Part shown: in pieces, positions 33,101 through 43,637 of the stretch
Layout: each line of letters opens with the position of its first letter
Numbering within the stretch: the first letter of the stretch is position 1
Origin: Gossypium raimondii
Taxonomy: Eukaryota; Streptophyta; Magnoliopsida; Malvales; Malvaceae
DNA length: 64,000 bases
Direction of reading: 5' to 3'
NCBI RefSeq assembly: GCF_025698545.1
Contig: NC_068565.1
Span: forward strand, 806,001 to 870,000
Made by a program: the position numbers and the translations under genes
The notes under the pieces: model-generated
The model's input: the letters and a program-made list of their open reading frames with translations, nothing else
The model's database searches: none
What the model was told of the DNA's origin: nothing

Positions 33101-35230
33101 TCATGTCTCAATGATGTCTCAACTTTCTTGAAGTATTTTATTTGTGTTCCCAAATCTACAACCTGAATTTGACTTTGGTTTTTAATCTAAATATGGAAAC
33201 AAAATAAAGCTTAAAATTAAAGGAGAAAACTATGTTGTAACATACTAATCCTTGATGAGTTTCAAGTAGGGCACCAGCTCCGGCAGATGCAAAGTTCACC
33301 CCATTTCTAAACTCAGGGTTTCCTGGTTTTAAATATGGTGGAATTAATGGTAACCCTGCAAATTGAGCTGTAACAAAATTGTAAGTTTAATGAATTTTCT
33401 GATCCAAACTTAAAAATCCGAAATTTAACTCTGCTATACTTAAAAAAAGATGACATTCAGTAAGTGTACAACAGTTTAATATCTCGGAGCTTAGCTTGAT
33501 TGGTTCATATGATCATCCTTAGAGAGATGGCGTTCAATAAGTTTGGATTTTAGTTTGATATCTATAATCCTTCTCTTCATATTACATTTTTGTTTTATAC
33601 ATGCTGGAATTTATTGATCTAAACTAGACATGTTCAAGGGTTAGGTTACATTCCCAAACTTGAAGGTCTGCCCCGAAATTTGGAGGTTTGAAAAAAAAAG
33701 GTCCATTTAAAAAATGGGCCGAGTTTAGGCTCCAATATTCAAAACTCGAGTTGAATCCAGCTCGACCCTTTTTCAAGTTTATGATATGTTGTTTTTTGTT
33801 TTTTATATTAGTAATTTATATCATGTGGAAACTAAGATATATTATGCTATAAACTTGGGTTAGCTGTGGGATTAGGCAAAATTTGAAGTCCATATTCCGG
33901 AAGAGGCTGAGCTTGGACAACTACATATGGTATTTGTTGACACATTTGGAGGCAAAATTTTATGGTTGTTTCAGTGGCTAAAACGTAGCCACAACTTCAA
34001 GCATTGTTTTATTACCCTGTCTATTTTCAGAGTTGACAAATTTTAGAATAAAAGCATTGAACTATCTGTATTGAAGATATTTAGGCAAGTTAAAACCCAA
34101 AACATGAAGGCAATTGAGTTAAAATTGAAGACTTGAAAATTGGTTCTTGCATATCAAGTTTGATCACTTGCGGAACAAGTAAAATCTCTTTCTATATTTG
34201 AAGACATTGAATTACACCAAGAGTCTTATGAAATTATTATCTTGTGCTAATTTTTAGTTTTACTTTATAGAAAAGTTCTTAAACTATGATTCATATGTAA
34301 GCAAAATTTAAGTAGTGTATAAGCTTAACTTTTGTCTAGGTTAAAGACATCGAGAGATTAACGAGAGCACAAATTTGTTCAAGTTAGGAATGTGTTATGT
34401 GTGCATTATTTTTGTAATCAATCAAGAGGGTTTCTTGTATTGCAAAATTAAGCTTTCAACAATGTTAGCCTTTCAAGGGGAAGCTTAGTGAGAGAGTGAT
34501 CTAGTCTTTGTACAACAATGAGGACACTAAATTGGTCAGAGTTAGACTAATGTTAGGACTTAAATCATTGGTTGCACTATGAGAAAGATAGTAGATCATT
34601 GCTCTGGGTAAGGCCTTGTAGACATAGATTGAGGTTGAATTGTGTAAATAAAATCTCGATATTCATCTTAACGTTTATGCACTTTTGATTTCGTGGTTGA
34701 AACTATGGCCACAATTTCTATTTGCTAAGTCAGTACCCCTCATTTCTACAGTATTGATACCATGCATAGGATTGACCTAAATTCGACCTAAGTTGGCCCA
34801 CAAACATCTCTAATTAAAACTCGAAGTGTTTTGAGTCTTTAACAACTCAGAGATATTCAACAAGTCAGGGTTCGAATTCCAACATCCACAATCTCGTTTA
34901 TATCAAAAATAAATAAATAAATAAATAAATTCGGAGCGATATATATTTACCAATAAAATCCGGGATCAGTCGGCCGTCGGAGAATCTACCAGTAGGGTAA
35001 TTGAAGAAGGTCTCACCATAAGGCCAGAAATTGGCTCGAAAATCAAGGATGGTGCTGATATAATTGTTGTTTCCATTATCCAAAAGTGAATCACCGAAGA
35101 TGAACAAAGCAACATGGTTTTCATGATGGAGCTCAATCTTATTATTATGGCAGCTAATCAAGTTTACAAATATGAATACAACTGATAAGAAGAAGCAAAT
35201 ACATTGGCAACTTATTGATTTTGCCATCAT
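30153..35230 (-). CDS. GDSL esterase/lipase (GLIP-like), secreted
   Basis: Five exons on the minus strand: 35230-34951, 33367-33246, 33162-32950, 31006-30760 and 30400-30153 (stop 30155-30153); 369 aa, the usual GELP length. These are SGNH-fold hydrolases acting on lipid or acyl esters, generally apoplastic. A hydrophobic signal peptide spans about residues 11-27. Block I is [15 protein letters not shown] with the catalytic Ser about S48; block II holds [10 protein letters not shown]; block III is IGGNDY; block V is [12 protein letters not shown] with Asp329 and His332. All catalytic blocks are intact. Intron 1 (about 1.6 kb) contains a solo LTR, and intron 3 (1.9 kb) a minisatellite and a Pack-MULE. 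The exon 5 acceptor (AAAG|GTTTC at 30400) was chosen by phase and by family sequence [12 protein letters not shown]. Resembles pathogen-responsive GLIP1-type enzymes, but the substrate cannot be read from sequence. Confidence 0.93.
31277..31590. repeat. Minisatellite in GDSL intron 3
   Basis: Four imperfect head-to-tail units of 77-90 bp start at 31277, 31366, 31443 and 31533. Each begins CAATT followed by CAAGTTC/T, then GACAAAAAAA and TTCAAGCC. The left half of the intron (31090-31260) holds the complementary motif (TTGAACTTGG...), so the repeat looks like an expanded right arm of a TIR element of the TTTAGTCCTTGAA type. Confidence 0.65.
31621..32915. mobile_element. Pack-MULE with 9-bp target duplication
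   Basis: A 1,295-bp element starting GGGTAAACTACAAAAATAGT and ending CTATTTTTGTAGTTTACCC. The inverted arms run about 270-280 bp (31621-31890 and 32634-32915). It is flanked by perfect 9-bp direct repeats TTTAAATTA (31612-31620 and 32916-32924), the hallmark of Mutator superfamily insertion. It carries no transposase but contains the first coding exon of a cysteinyl-tRNA synthetase gene. It lies in intron 3 of the GDSL gene. The section 32160-32620 has internally repeated motifs (CAACACCCTACATCAAT and TTTAACAGTGAATTCA, each at least twice) and may be further captured DNA. Confidence 0.92.
31942..32123 (-). pseudogene. Captured cysteinyl-tRNA synthetase exon
   Basis: Starting at ATG 32123 the minus strand encodes 60 residues and two bases of the next codon, up to a donor site (TACAG|GTGCAT at 31942/31941). 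[18 protein letters not shown] is the class Ia catalytic N-terminus of CysRS, including the zinc-binding Cys and the HIGH signature in the form HLGH; FDVLYR is the conserved end of the block. The rest of the enzyme is missing. Leader sequence is captured upstream and intron sequence downstream of the donor, so the source was genomic DNA, not an mRNA copy. It runs in the same direction as the host GDSL gene. Confidence 0.9.
33935..34750. mobile_element. Solo LTR in GDSL intron 1
   Basis: An 816-bp segment starting TGTTGACACATTTGG and ending CCCTCATTTCTACA (TG...CA), flanked by identical 5-bp direct repeats GTATT (33930-33934 and 34751-34755). Close to its 3' end it has GTGTAAATAAAATC, a plausible polyadenylation context. 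No internal retroviral-type domains or second LTR are present, so it is a solo LTR left by recombination. The start and size suit a Copia-type LTR, but the superfamily cannot be fixed without the internal region. Confidence 0.8.
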
Positions 35231-36757
35231 ATAATGAAGAAGATAGAAGTGGGTTTATGTTTTGAATTATCCTCATATATTCAATGCAACTATTTTGTCC
35301 TTTTTCATGTGGAAAATTTCTACCATTTGATTCTACTAATATATATATATATATATATTAAAAACATTGTATTATTATGAATAAATTAATATAATTTATT
35401 TAACAAACAGCATTATCACCAGGGGCGCTGGTACAGGTCTCGACCCCCCTTAAAATGGAAAAATTTTCATCTAGGTCATTTAAAGTTTTAAATTAGTAAA
35501 GATAAAATTATATTTTTTCTCCTTAAAAATGATAAAATTTGATTTAATCTTTTAAAATTATAAAAATATAGACTATTCAGATAATAAAATTTTATAAGTT
35601 TTAAAAGTCAATCTGAGCTCGGATGATTACTTGCTTTCTTGGTATAAAATGTTTGGGGCTATATATCGACAATGATACAATGTTTAATCATTTGTATTAT
35701 TAATGAATGTTCATTGAACCATGTAATGTTTGACTTTATATTATATATATATATATATATATATATGAAAGCATTCATTTTCACTAATAAAAAATAGATT
35801 AGTTTTACATAATTACATGATTGTTTACCTGATTTATATATTAAAAAATACTATTTTTATTAATATTTTATACTTATTATATTTATTTAAAAATTTTGTG
35901 CATGTACAATATATTGCTTGATTTAATAGTTAATTTGTTTTTAATAATATAACCTACCATTTTTTAACAAACCTACTTTAATTTCTTTTAATTATATAAA
36001 AAGTTCCAAAATTTTTGGAATTTTATTTTTAATTTAAAATGATTTTAAAATTTTCATTTTATTTTTTTAATTTGAAAGTTTTTTATTTTTATTCATAATT
36101 TTTAATCTTCTTAAAATGTAATTTTTTAATTTTTTTAAAATATGGGAAAATATTTTTAATACTTTAAGAATTTTTATGTGTTTATAAAGAGTAAGGTTAA
36201 ATTCATAAAATTGTAAAGGTTGAGGACTATAAAAGTTGTTCTATTTGCTTTTATAATTGCCAATTAACAATAGACAACAAAATTAGACGAAAGTTAGTAA
36301 ATGGATCAAGAATTTTAAATTGAAATAAAATTATTTTTGATGTAATGTTTAAAATTATTAATATCTCCTAATTCAACATATAAATAGAAGAATAATACGC
36401 TTTAACGCATTTGAATCCATTTCCTCCTACATTGACAATAATACTCATACCAATTGAGTTAAGATTCAATCGACTTAAATTTTAAATTTTAAAGCAGATT
36501 TAACATGAAAGAAAATGAGCATTACTATTTAGATGATTAAATTAGAATTATAATATCCAAAATAATTCGCACTTCATTATTTTTAACAAAGCAAATTCTT
36601 AAAATTCAAATATAAACTTCTAAAATGATGACATTTTTTCTTCTAAGATTTTTAATATCCGATAATCACATTATAGAGCTGGAAACCGATTCATATTTCC
36701 TCTATTCACAGGACTTGAAACTGAGAGAGATCCGAAAACTCGGAATGGTGAAATAAA
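35231..36757. other. Intergenic DNA between GDSL and peroxidase genes
   Basis: The GDSL promoter side lies next to 35231. There are two AT microsatellites (about 35338-35360 and 35742-35766) and a SINE-like segment at 36400-36470. The rest is AT-rich DNA without a supportable gene. Confidence 0.5.
36400..36475 (-). repeat. tRNA-derived SINE-like head
   Basis: The minus strand reads CTTAACTCAATTGGTATGAG (A-box-like) and ATGGATTCAAATGC (decayed B box). A further partial copy lacking the B box is at about 40180-40240. Confidence 0.4.
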
Positions 36758-38610
36758 TTAGTTAATGGCCGAGCAAACTCTTCGGATTTCACTGTTACTA
36801 CCCGTCTTCACACCTATATTACTCATCTTCACCATGGACTTCGCGAATTCCTTTCCGAAGTTCAATTTTCGGACGCCTTTCTCGCCCAAGAACTGTTGTA
36901 CAAAAGTCCTCGTCGACGCATCGGTCCATAACTTTTGGTCCGACTCGAGCACTCCCCGACCGTTTTTCAAGTTGGTGAAGAAAGACGTGTCGAACTTGTT
37001 AGCACTACCGGTATCCAAATCAACACGTCGGAAGTTGTTTCCGTTTTGCGGGCAAAGTGATCGGAGTTGAGGGAGAAATGATGGGTTGATCGTCGGGTCC
37101 GGACCACCATTGGTGAAGTTGTTTAATCTATAGTTAAATACCAAGCAAGCTGCTGTCCCTATGGTGTGTCCTCCTATATGATGGAATTTAAAAAGGTCAA
37201 ACTTATATATGTTGTCAATATCATGTATATTTGTGTTTGTCTTATTCTCGACTTAAACGATTGATTAGATTCGAGGTAAAAAAAAGTTGCTTACCAACAA
37301 GGGTGACAAGGTCTTGAGTGTTGAGACCAAAGCGAGCGAACTGTTGCTTTTGGGACTCAATGGAGTCCGTAAAGCCAGGCAATTTTGCGGCTTCTGATTG
37401 CAACGAAACCTTCCCATCTCTACGTCCTGTCGGCACCTTCCAATTTATTCCTTTTGTCTGCATTTTCCAAGGTATTAGACTTTTAGCGACGATAAAATAA
37501 GTCGTCACTAAAAACTGTAATATGATAGTTTTATTATGGTTTTAGTCCCTCTTTTATGTTCAAAATTTGGATTTTACCTCTCTACTTTGATTTGGTATTT
37601 TTCATTTTGGGATGAAACAACATTTAGTGCTTGAGCTTGGTAATGTTTTTTTTTTTAGTTTGGACACTAAACTCTTTTTCAGGACGGCATTAGTCTTGGA
37701 ACTTGGTAACTTTTTTCAATTTGGTCTGTAAATTTAGATAACATTAAGGCTTAAAAGTTTAAAAAGAAATTATATAAAATTTGAAAAATTATAGGGACAT
37801 TATATTAAAAAAAATTTGAGGTGATGACATAGCACAATATCAAAATATCATATCATTACACTTTTAACATAATTCAAGTTTAGAGACCACATTGGAAAAA
37901 GCTAAGTTCTAGCACCAATATTGACCAAGGAAATTTGAAGGATCAAGGTAGAAAAAAATGCCAAGTTCAAGGACTAAAAATTTGATTTATTCCTTTTTTT
38001 TTTGTTATTTTTATGAAGTTGAATTGATAACATTAACATCCTTAGTTGCTATCATGATGAGGTGAATTTTTTTACTGTTATTTAATCTCAACAACTAACA
38101 TTATAAAAGCAAATTATTAAACTACGATAAAAAATAAAAATGCAAATTTTAGTTAGTAGAGGGATTAAAATCAGTATTAGACCAATATTAGAGAATTCGA
38201 GTGTTTTTGTTTACCAAGACGACGGAATCACGAGCAGCGAGAGCTAGAATATCAGCACACGAAACGACGCCGGGACAAGCAGCTTCAAGCTTAGCTTTAG
38301 CCTCGTCGATGACATCAAAGCCTCTCAACAAGCTATTCTGAACGGCTTTCCTCTCCGTATTAGGACCGTCGATAAGGACGGAGCCATCACAGCCATTAAC
38401 GAAGCAATCATGAAAATGCATCCTCAACAACCCCGGCGCAATAGCTGGATTTGAACGGAAATGGGATTCAACAGTCGACTTAACGATGGATTCCGCTCGT
38501 GGGCATGTTTTTGAATAGAACCCGACCCGAGTGGTTCCTTGCCCGAAACCAGTCGCAGGCATTGATAACAATGTGACAGCCATTGTAAGGAATATGTAAG
38601 AAGGCTCCAT
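36758..38610 (-). CDS. Class III (secretory) plant peroxidase
   Basis: Three exons on the minus strand: 38610-38215, 37457-37295 and 37173-36758; 324 aa, the standard length. Class III peroxidases are secreted heme enzymes that use H2O2 to oxidise phenolics in the wall or vacuole (lignin, suberin, defence). An N-terminal signal peptide (about residues 1-23) is followed by the mature start [14 protein letters not shown]. The distal heme site [10 protein letters not shown] holds catalytic Arg63 and His67; the proximal heme ligand is in GGHTIG (about His189). [29 protein letters not shown] and PTGRRDG are family blocks, and the eight conserved Cys appear present. The protein resembles the 'peroxidase N1-like' cationic group. 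Relative to the common four-exon plan one intron is absent from exon 1. A TATA box is at 38671-38678. Intron 1 holds a TIR element. Confidence 0.95.
37609..37993. mobile_element. TIR element in peroxidase intron 1
   Basis: About 385 bp. Left arm GGGATGAAACAACATTTAGT, right arm the complement of TTTTTAGTCCTTGAACTTGG and ending TTATTCC. Same family as 2928-3256 and 23067-23295; non-coding. Confidence 0.6.
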
Positions 38611-38670
38611 TGTTGATGAGGTTGAAGAAAGTGATTTTGGGAGTGATGGGTGGTTTGGTTTTTGAGGGTT

Positions 38671-38678
38671 TATTTATA
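38671..38678 (-). promoter_or_regulatory. Peroxidase TATA box
   Basis: TATAAATA on the minus strand, about 60 bp upstream of the peroxidase start codon, in a position compatible with a short leader. Confidence 0.6.
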
Positions 38679-39077
38679 GGGAAAAAAAGGTTAGGGTCAA
38701 AAGTAAAGAATGTCGGCTATAAAGGAATCGCCATTACCAAAGGAGAAAAGAAGGGTTTGGAACAATAATGGAGTAACTATGAGTGTGTAAAGAAGGTTAG
38801 AGGAAGCTGCTGTGAACACTGTAATGGCGAGCTGGTGTTTTTGAGGTTCACGTGAAGAAATGTCCTTTTTTGTTCTTGAAGGACGTGAAGCGATGTTATT
38901 TGGCAAAAGATTCGTTGTATAATAATATTATATCGACATATCCATAAAACATGGAGAAACGTGATAGAATTATGAATAAAATATCAATTTTACATCTCCC
39001 ATGAAATCTATATTATATAAGGTTAGAATGAATTGATTTTTTTTATTTATTTTTGTTGTTAAAAATAATCTTTGTAT

Positions 39078-39638
39078 GTAGACCTGATTATAAGGTAAGT
39101 CATCAGTTCAGGTCGAAAGGTCTGTCTGAAAAATAAGAAGATTTTAATAAAAATATATGTTTGACAAAAAATAAGATCGGTTTAAAAAATGGGTTGGGCC
39201 TTAGGTAAGATTTTTTTGCCCTGGATCAAGCCTGACATGAATTTGCCTAAATTTTTTCCCCTACTGTTGTTTACTTCTATTTTGTTGCCATTTTAATGTT
39301 GTTTTGCCATTATTTTGTTACTATTTTGTTGTTATTATTTGAATGTTGTATAACTCTTATTTTATTATTAATTTTGCTACTATTTTAGAGTCATTTTGCT
39401 TGCCAAGTTGTAACTATTTTAGTATTATTTAAGCATGAAGATTTTTTTTAATGTATTTTCAAACATTATTTTTAATGTTTTTAGTAATTTGTTTTTATAT
39501 AAAAAAATTTAATACTGGAGGGCCGAGTCAGGCTCGAATTTAACATTTTTTATATGGGTCGGGAGTGGGCAAAATTTTAGGCTCATTTTTGAGTCGGACC
39601 TAAAATTTTGCATCGTCTTGGCCCATGATCAGGTCTAC
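39078..39638. mobile_element. TIR element with GTAGACCTGAT ends
   Basis: About 560 bp between GTAGACCTGATTATAAGG and CCCATGATCAGGTCTAC. Inner arms carry GGCCC/GGGCC-type motifs as in hAT-like MITEs. It is non-coding, with simple TTTTG(T/C)TA repeats in the middle. No clean target duplication found. Confidence 0.5.
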
Positions 39639-39639
39639 C

Positions 39640-40502
39640 TATACGTCACCATAAGTTTCAAGTAGCACACCACGTTGCACTGTCTAATTATTCTATTAGG
39701 CACTCCAGTTTTTAACAGTGCAAATGGATGAAATTTTTAACAGGAAAGATTGATTTCCTCTTTGATCTAACATATATGGTCTAATTTTCTCATTTTCTTA
39801 ATAAAGAGGGTAAAATGTAATTTGACTCTTAGTATAGGGGTCTCCATGGTATTTTACCAAAAATTGACGATAAAAAATTACAAATATGCCGAGGTCTATT
39901 AGGTCAAGTTGTATGGAGTTTAATATTCCTAAATTTGTCAATTGAGTTAAGAAAATTTTCTTTTACCAAATATATATAGATATATGTTTGTCAAAATTTT
40001 AAAAGGTCCTTGAAGTATGTACTTCTTGCAAATTTAATATTTTTTAAACAAGTAATTTGATCAATAAGTATTCTATCACAAATTTATCCTTGTAGTTTAT
40101 TTTAGTCCTAAAATCAATGATTTTTTGCTAATTATATCCAATAATTTAACATAATTTAGTTTTTAAAAAAGTGGTGTCATTCTTCTGTATTGGCGATAAT
40201 ACTCATGCCAATTGAACTGAAAATCAATCGACCACCCAAACAATATGTTGTTTATAAAGCTCAACACTTTTTTTCACATTTTAAAAAGATTAAATATATA
40301 ATATTTATTTCCACTCGTAACAAACAGTAATAATCCATAAAATATTAAGAGAAATGGCTATAGTTTTAGATTTAGATTAATGCCAAATGCATTACTGTAA
40401 AGTTGCCATATGCACGTTGTGGGGTTGAATTTTATATTCTATTCAATAATCTATATTTAAATTTTTAAATAAAAGAATTCAGTTTTGGTTTAATAATAAA
40501 TC
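39640..40502. other. Intergenic DNA left of the defensin-like array
   Basis: No gene. It includes a dispersed repeat (about 39700-39860) related to sequences at 13440 and 45000, and a partial SINE-like segment at 40180-40240. Confidence 0.4.
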
Positions 40503-40800
40503 ATAATGTAGTTTTAAGATTTAAAAACTACTGCAATACTATACATGAATTTCGATTACGTAGAATTTTATACAATAAAGGTTAATTTGATTCAATTTTC
40601 AATTTTGCACAAATCATTAACACAATTATTGATATAACATTATCTTACATTAACATACAAGATACACATATAATTATATTTATTCAATATAAAAATAAAT
40701 TGACGTATTTATTTCTTCAAATGTGTACAATTGAATCAAAATCAAAGTTTTATGTGTACATTTAAAGCTGTAATTAAAGTTTCATTTATAAAAATTAAAT
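40503..40800 (+). repeat. Orphan 5' flank of a lost defensin-like unit
   Basis: This stretch matches the sequence immediately upstream of the three defensin-like genes (compare 42607-42905, 48128-48430 and 53430-53730), starting AAGATTTAAAAACTAC. At about 40795 it switches, across a shared ATTAAAT, to the inside of the retroelement-derived spacer (equivalent to 46346). The gene that should follow is missing. Confidence 0.75.
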
Positions 40801-42606
40801 TGTTAAAATGTAAAAAATTCAAGGTTTGATGGTGAATTAAAGGTATAATTGGGACTTTTTAAGGGCTTGGATAATTCGGCTATAAATTTTGACTTGAGAG
40901 AATGGTTAATTTTATGATTTTCAGGTTAGAGGACTAATGTGAAAAAGTTGTAAAAGGTAGGGGTAATTGTGTAATTTTAGAAACTAAAAGGGTATAAAAA
41001 TGTAGAATAAATTGGAATATGAAATGTAAGCTAATAATTGGAAAATTTTACATTTTAGATCAAGACCTTGTTGATTTACGTGGAAAAAAAATTACGAAAG
41101 TCCCTGAACTTCTGCAACTATTACAATTCAGTACTGGTAAGTTCATTCGGTTTATGATTTAATATCTGTATGAATTGTATGATGATATAATATGAAATAG
41201 TTGATATTAATTGTTTTATTGATGATGTAAAGTTGTTTGGGAAAATGTTATTGAATTTTGATACTTAGGTCGGATGAACGCGAGATAATGTACAATTGAA
41301 TGACAGTGTCTTAACGGGGATTGGAGTGGAGATTGATGTGTTGTGTTTTATATATATATATTCCCGAGTATAACGAGGTTCAGCATTTGTTGCGAACCCT
41401 CGTGTTGTACTATCCTGTTCTGGCATGTTATGAGGGCAGATGTATAGCCTACGAGCAAGGCACTTAGTGTTGAGGCGTGTTATTGGTTGGATTAGCTCCC
41501 TGGAGCATTTGGCATGTTATTAGTTAGATTAGCTCTCATGAGCGTTTGGTGTGTTTTGGTTTGATTACTTGTGTATTCGTATCTGTAAGTTGTTCATCAG
41601 GTCGTAAATTATTGTACTATAACTTGTTTAATGACTTTGAATGGCATGACATGTACTTGACATCTTGAATTAACTCTGTTGTGGACATTTGTGTTTTCCA
41701 GAGATTATTATTTGAGCTTTGAATTGAAATATGCAATTCATCGATATGCATTTGTGGATGACAAGAAACATGTGTTGTTGAATCATTTTTATTTGATTGT
41801 TATATTTATTTCGGAAGGTTTATTGTTTCTGTCCGTCGAACTTACTAAGCTTCAATAATCTTACTTGTGTTAATTTTTGTTTCTTGTAGATACTTTTGAA
41901 GGTTAGACGATTGGATCGGCACTTAAGTCACACTATCCATCCGTTTTTGGTAGTTTTTGAACGTTTGTTTTGGATTATATGGCATGTAATAGACTTGTTT
42001 TGTCATTACTTTTGTTTTGGTATGTAAATATATAAGGAGTAAGCCTAAGTGTAAGTAGATAACTTATTGCAGTATATGAATGTTGGAAGATGTCTTTGAT
42101 ACAAACTTTTAGCATATGTGTGAGTAATAGGTTATATTGAATTGTTATGAATTTAGGTTCCTATGATAGGCATATTGGTTAGAAGTTTAAGTTGTGTGAA
42201 TTGGCATGTTTTGATTGATAGTTTATATTGTTGTATATGTGTGTATACTTGTGGTACCATTGATGGTACATTGGTTAGGCACTTAAGATGGTTGAATTAG
42301 CATGGTTGAGCATGTTTAACGGCATTTTTAATGGGTCAAATGGCTGGTAAATGGATTGCTTATTGTCCAAGAAATTTTGAAATGGTTAATTTAGGTGCAC
42401 ATGGCAGGGGATACGGGCTGCCACACAGCCTTGTGCCACACACAATCTGAGACACAACCGTGTGTATTAAGTCAGTGTGTTACACAGCCTGCAATATAGC
42501 CGTGTGACCGACTCAGTGAGTTACACGCGCAGAGATACAGGCTGGGACATGGCCGTGTGTCCCAACTTCGAAAGTCACACGGCCTGGGTCATTCCACACG
42601 ACTTGA
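40801..42606. mobile_element. Retroelement-derived spacer, truncated copy
   Basis: Collinear with the right two-thirds of 45252-48125 and 50470-53430. It contains CACGGCC/GTGTG-rich sequence near 42400-42600, as seen in cotton gypsy-type LTR DNA. No gag, protease or polymerase reading frame is present. Confidence 0.6.
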
Positions 42607-43146
42607 TTTAAGATTTAAAAACTACACATGAGCTTTAGTCTAATGTACAATACTATATATAAACTTCGATTATGTAGAATTTTATGCAATAAAGGTTAAT
42701 TTGATTCAATTTTCAATTTTGCACAAATCATTAACACAATTATTGATATAACATTATTTTACATTAACATACAATATACACATATAATTATATTTATTCA
42801 ATATAAAAATGACGTATTTATTTTTTCAAATGTGTACAATTGAATCAAAATCAAAGTTTCATATGTGCATTTAAAGCGCAATTAAAGTTTCATGTATAAA
42901 AATTAAATCAAATCAAAGTTCATGCATCAAATTGAAAGTTGAACCAAAATTCATGCAGAATTTTGATATTTATCCCCAAAAAATTGTTTTTAATAGGGAA
43001 AGGAATCTTGGAATATTGCCTTGCATGGAAAGAAGAAAAAAAGGCCAAATTGGGTTTTATTTTTAAGTAAATAACACCAAATCAGAAGATAATTACGTCA
43101 ATTGTTGTAAATCTTTATTATATTTCCAAATTTTGATTCCAATTAG

Positions 43147-43158
43147 TATATATATAAA
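43147..43158 (+). promoter_or_regulatory. TATA box of defensin-like gene A
   Basis: TATATATATAAA about 78 bp upstream of the start codon. The equivalent site is at 48672-48679 for gene B and 54006-54017 for gene C. Confidence 0.65.
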
Positions 43159-43235
43159 GCTCAAAAATGTGAAGGCCAAGTATCACACTTAGAAAACACT
43201 TCAATTTTTTTTCTGGCAAATTAAATCCTTAAAAC

Positions 43236-43637
43236 ATGGGCAGAATTTCTCTCACTCATGTCTTCATCCTTGCGCTTCTTTTCACTGGTTTGTTTACTTA
43301 TATCCCTTCATTCCATATTTGTATTTATATAGTTTTTTTCAACTTTTTGAAGAGTCGAGATTGAATTATATATTTTTATAAATAATAAAATGTAATCTAA
43401 TTCTTAATATAAAAAGTTCCATCGATTTTGTTTATTGTAGTTATTTCAATGATAGCCAATGTTGAAGCACAAAAGAGATGCACGGAGGTGTTGAGCCCAA
43501 GTAGTTGTTTGCTTGCGGAATGTAAACAAGAGTGTTTTCAGAAATACCCAAGTGGAGTAGGACAATGCGTTCAAAGTGGTGGAACTCCTCTTCAGCCTAC
43601 TTTTGAGTGTCTTTGTGTTTATAATTGTCCTCTTTAA
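43236..43637 (+). CDS. Defensin-like secreted peptide, copy A
   Basis: Two exons: 43236-43287 and 43441-43637; 82 aa. The first exon encodes most of the signal peptide (MGRISLTHVFILALL), and cleavage is likely after Val-Glu-Ala27. The mature part of about 55 aa has eight Cys at 31, 40, 45, 49, 60, 74, 76 and 80. C-x3-C (45/49) with C-x-C (74/76) is the CS-alpha-beta defensin signature, and GQC at 58-60 fits a gamma-core. The intron inside the signal-peptide region is typical of plant defensin-like (DEFL/LCR) genes. Expected roles are antimicrobial defence or cell signalling in the apoplast; which one cannot be told here. Copies B and C are almost identical; this copy has Phe72 where they have Tyr. 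Confidence 0.93.
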
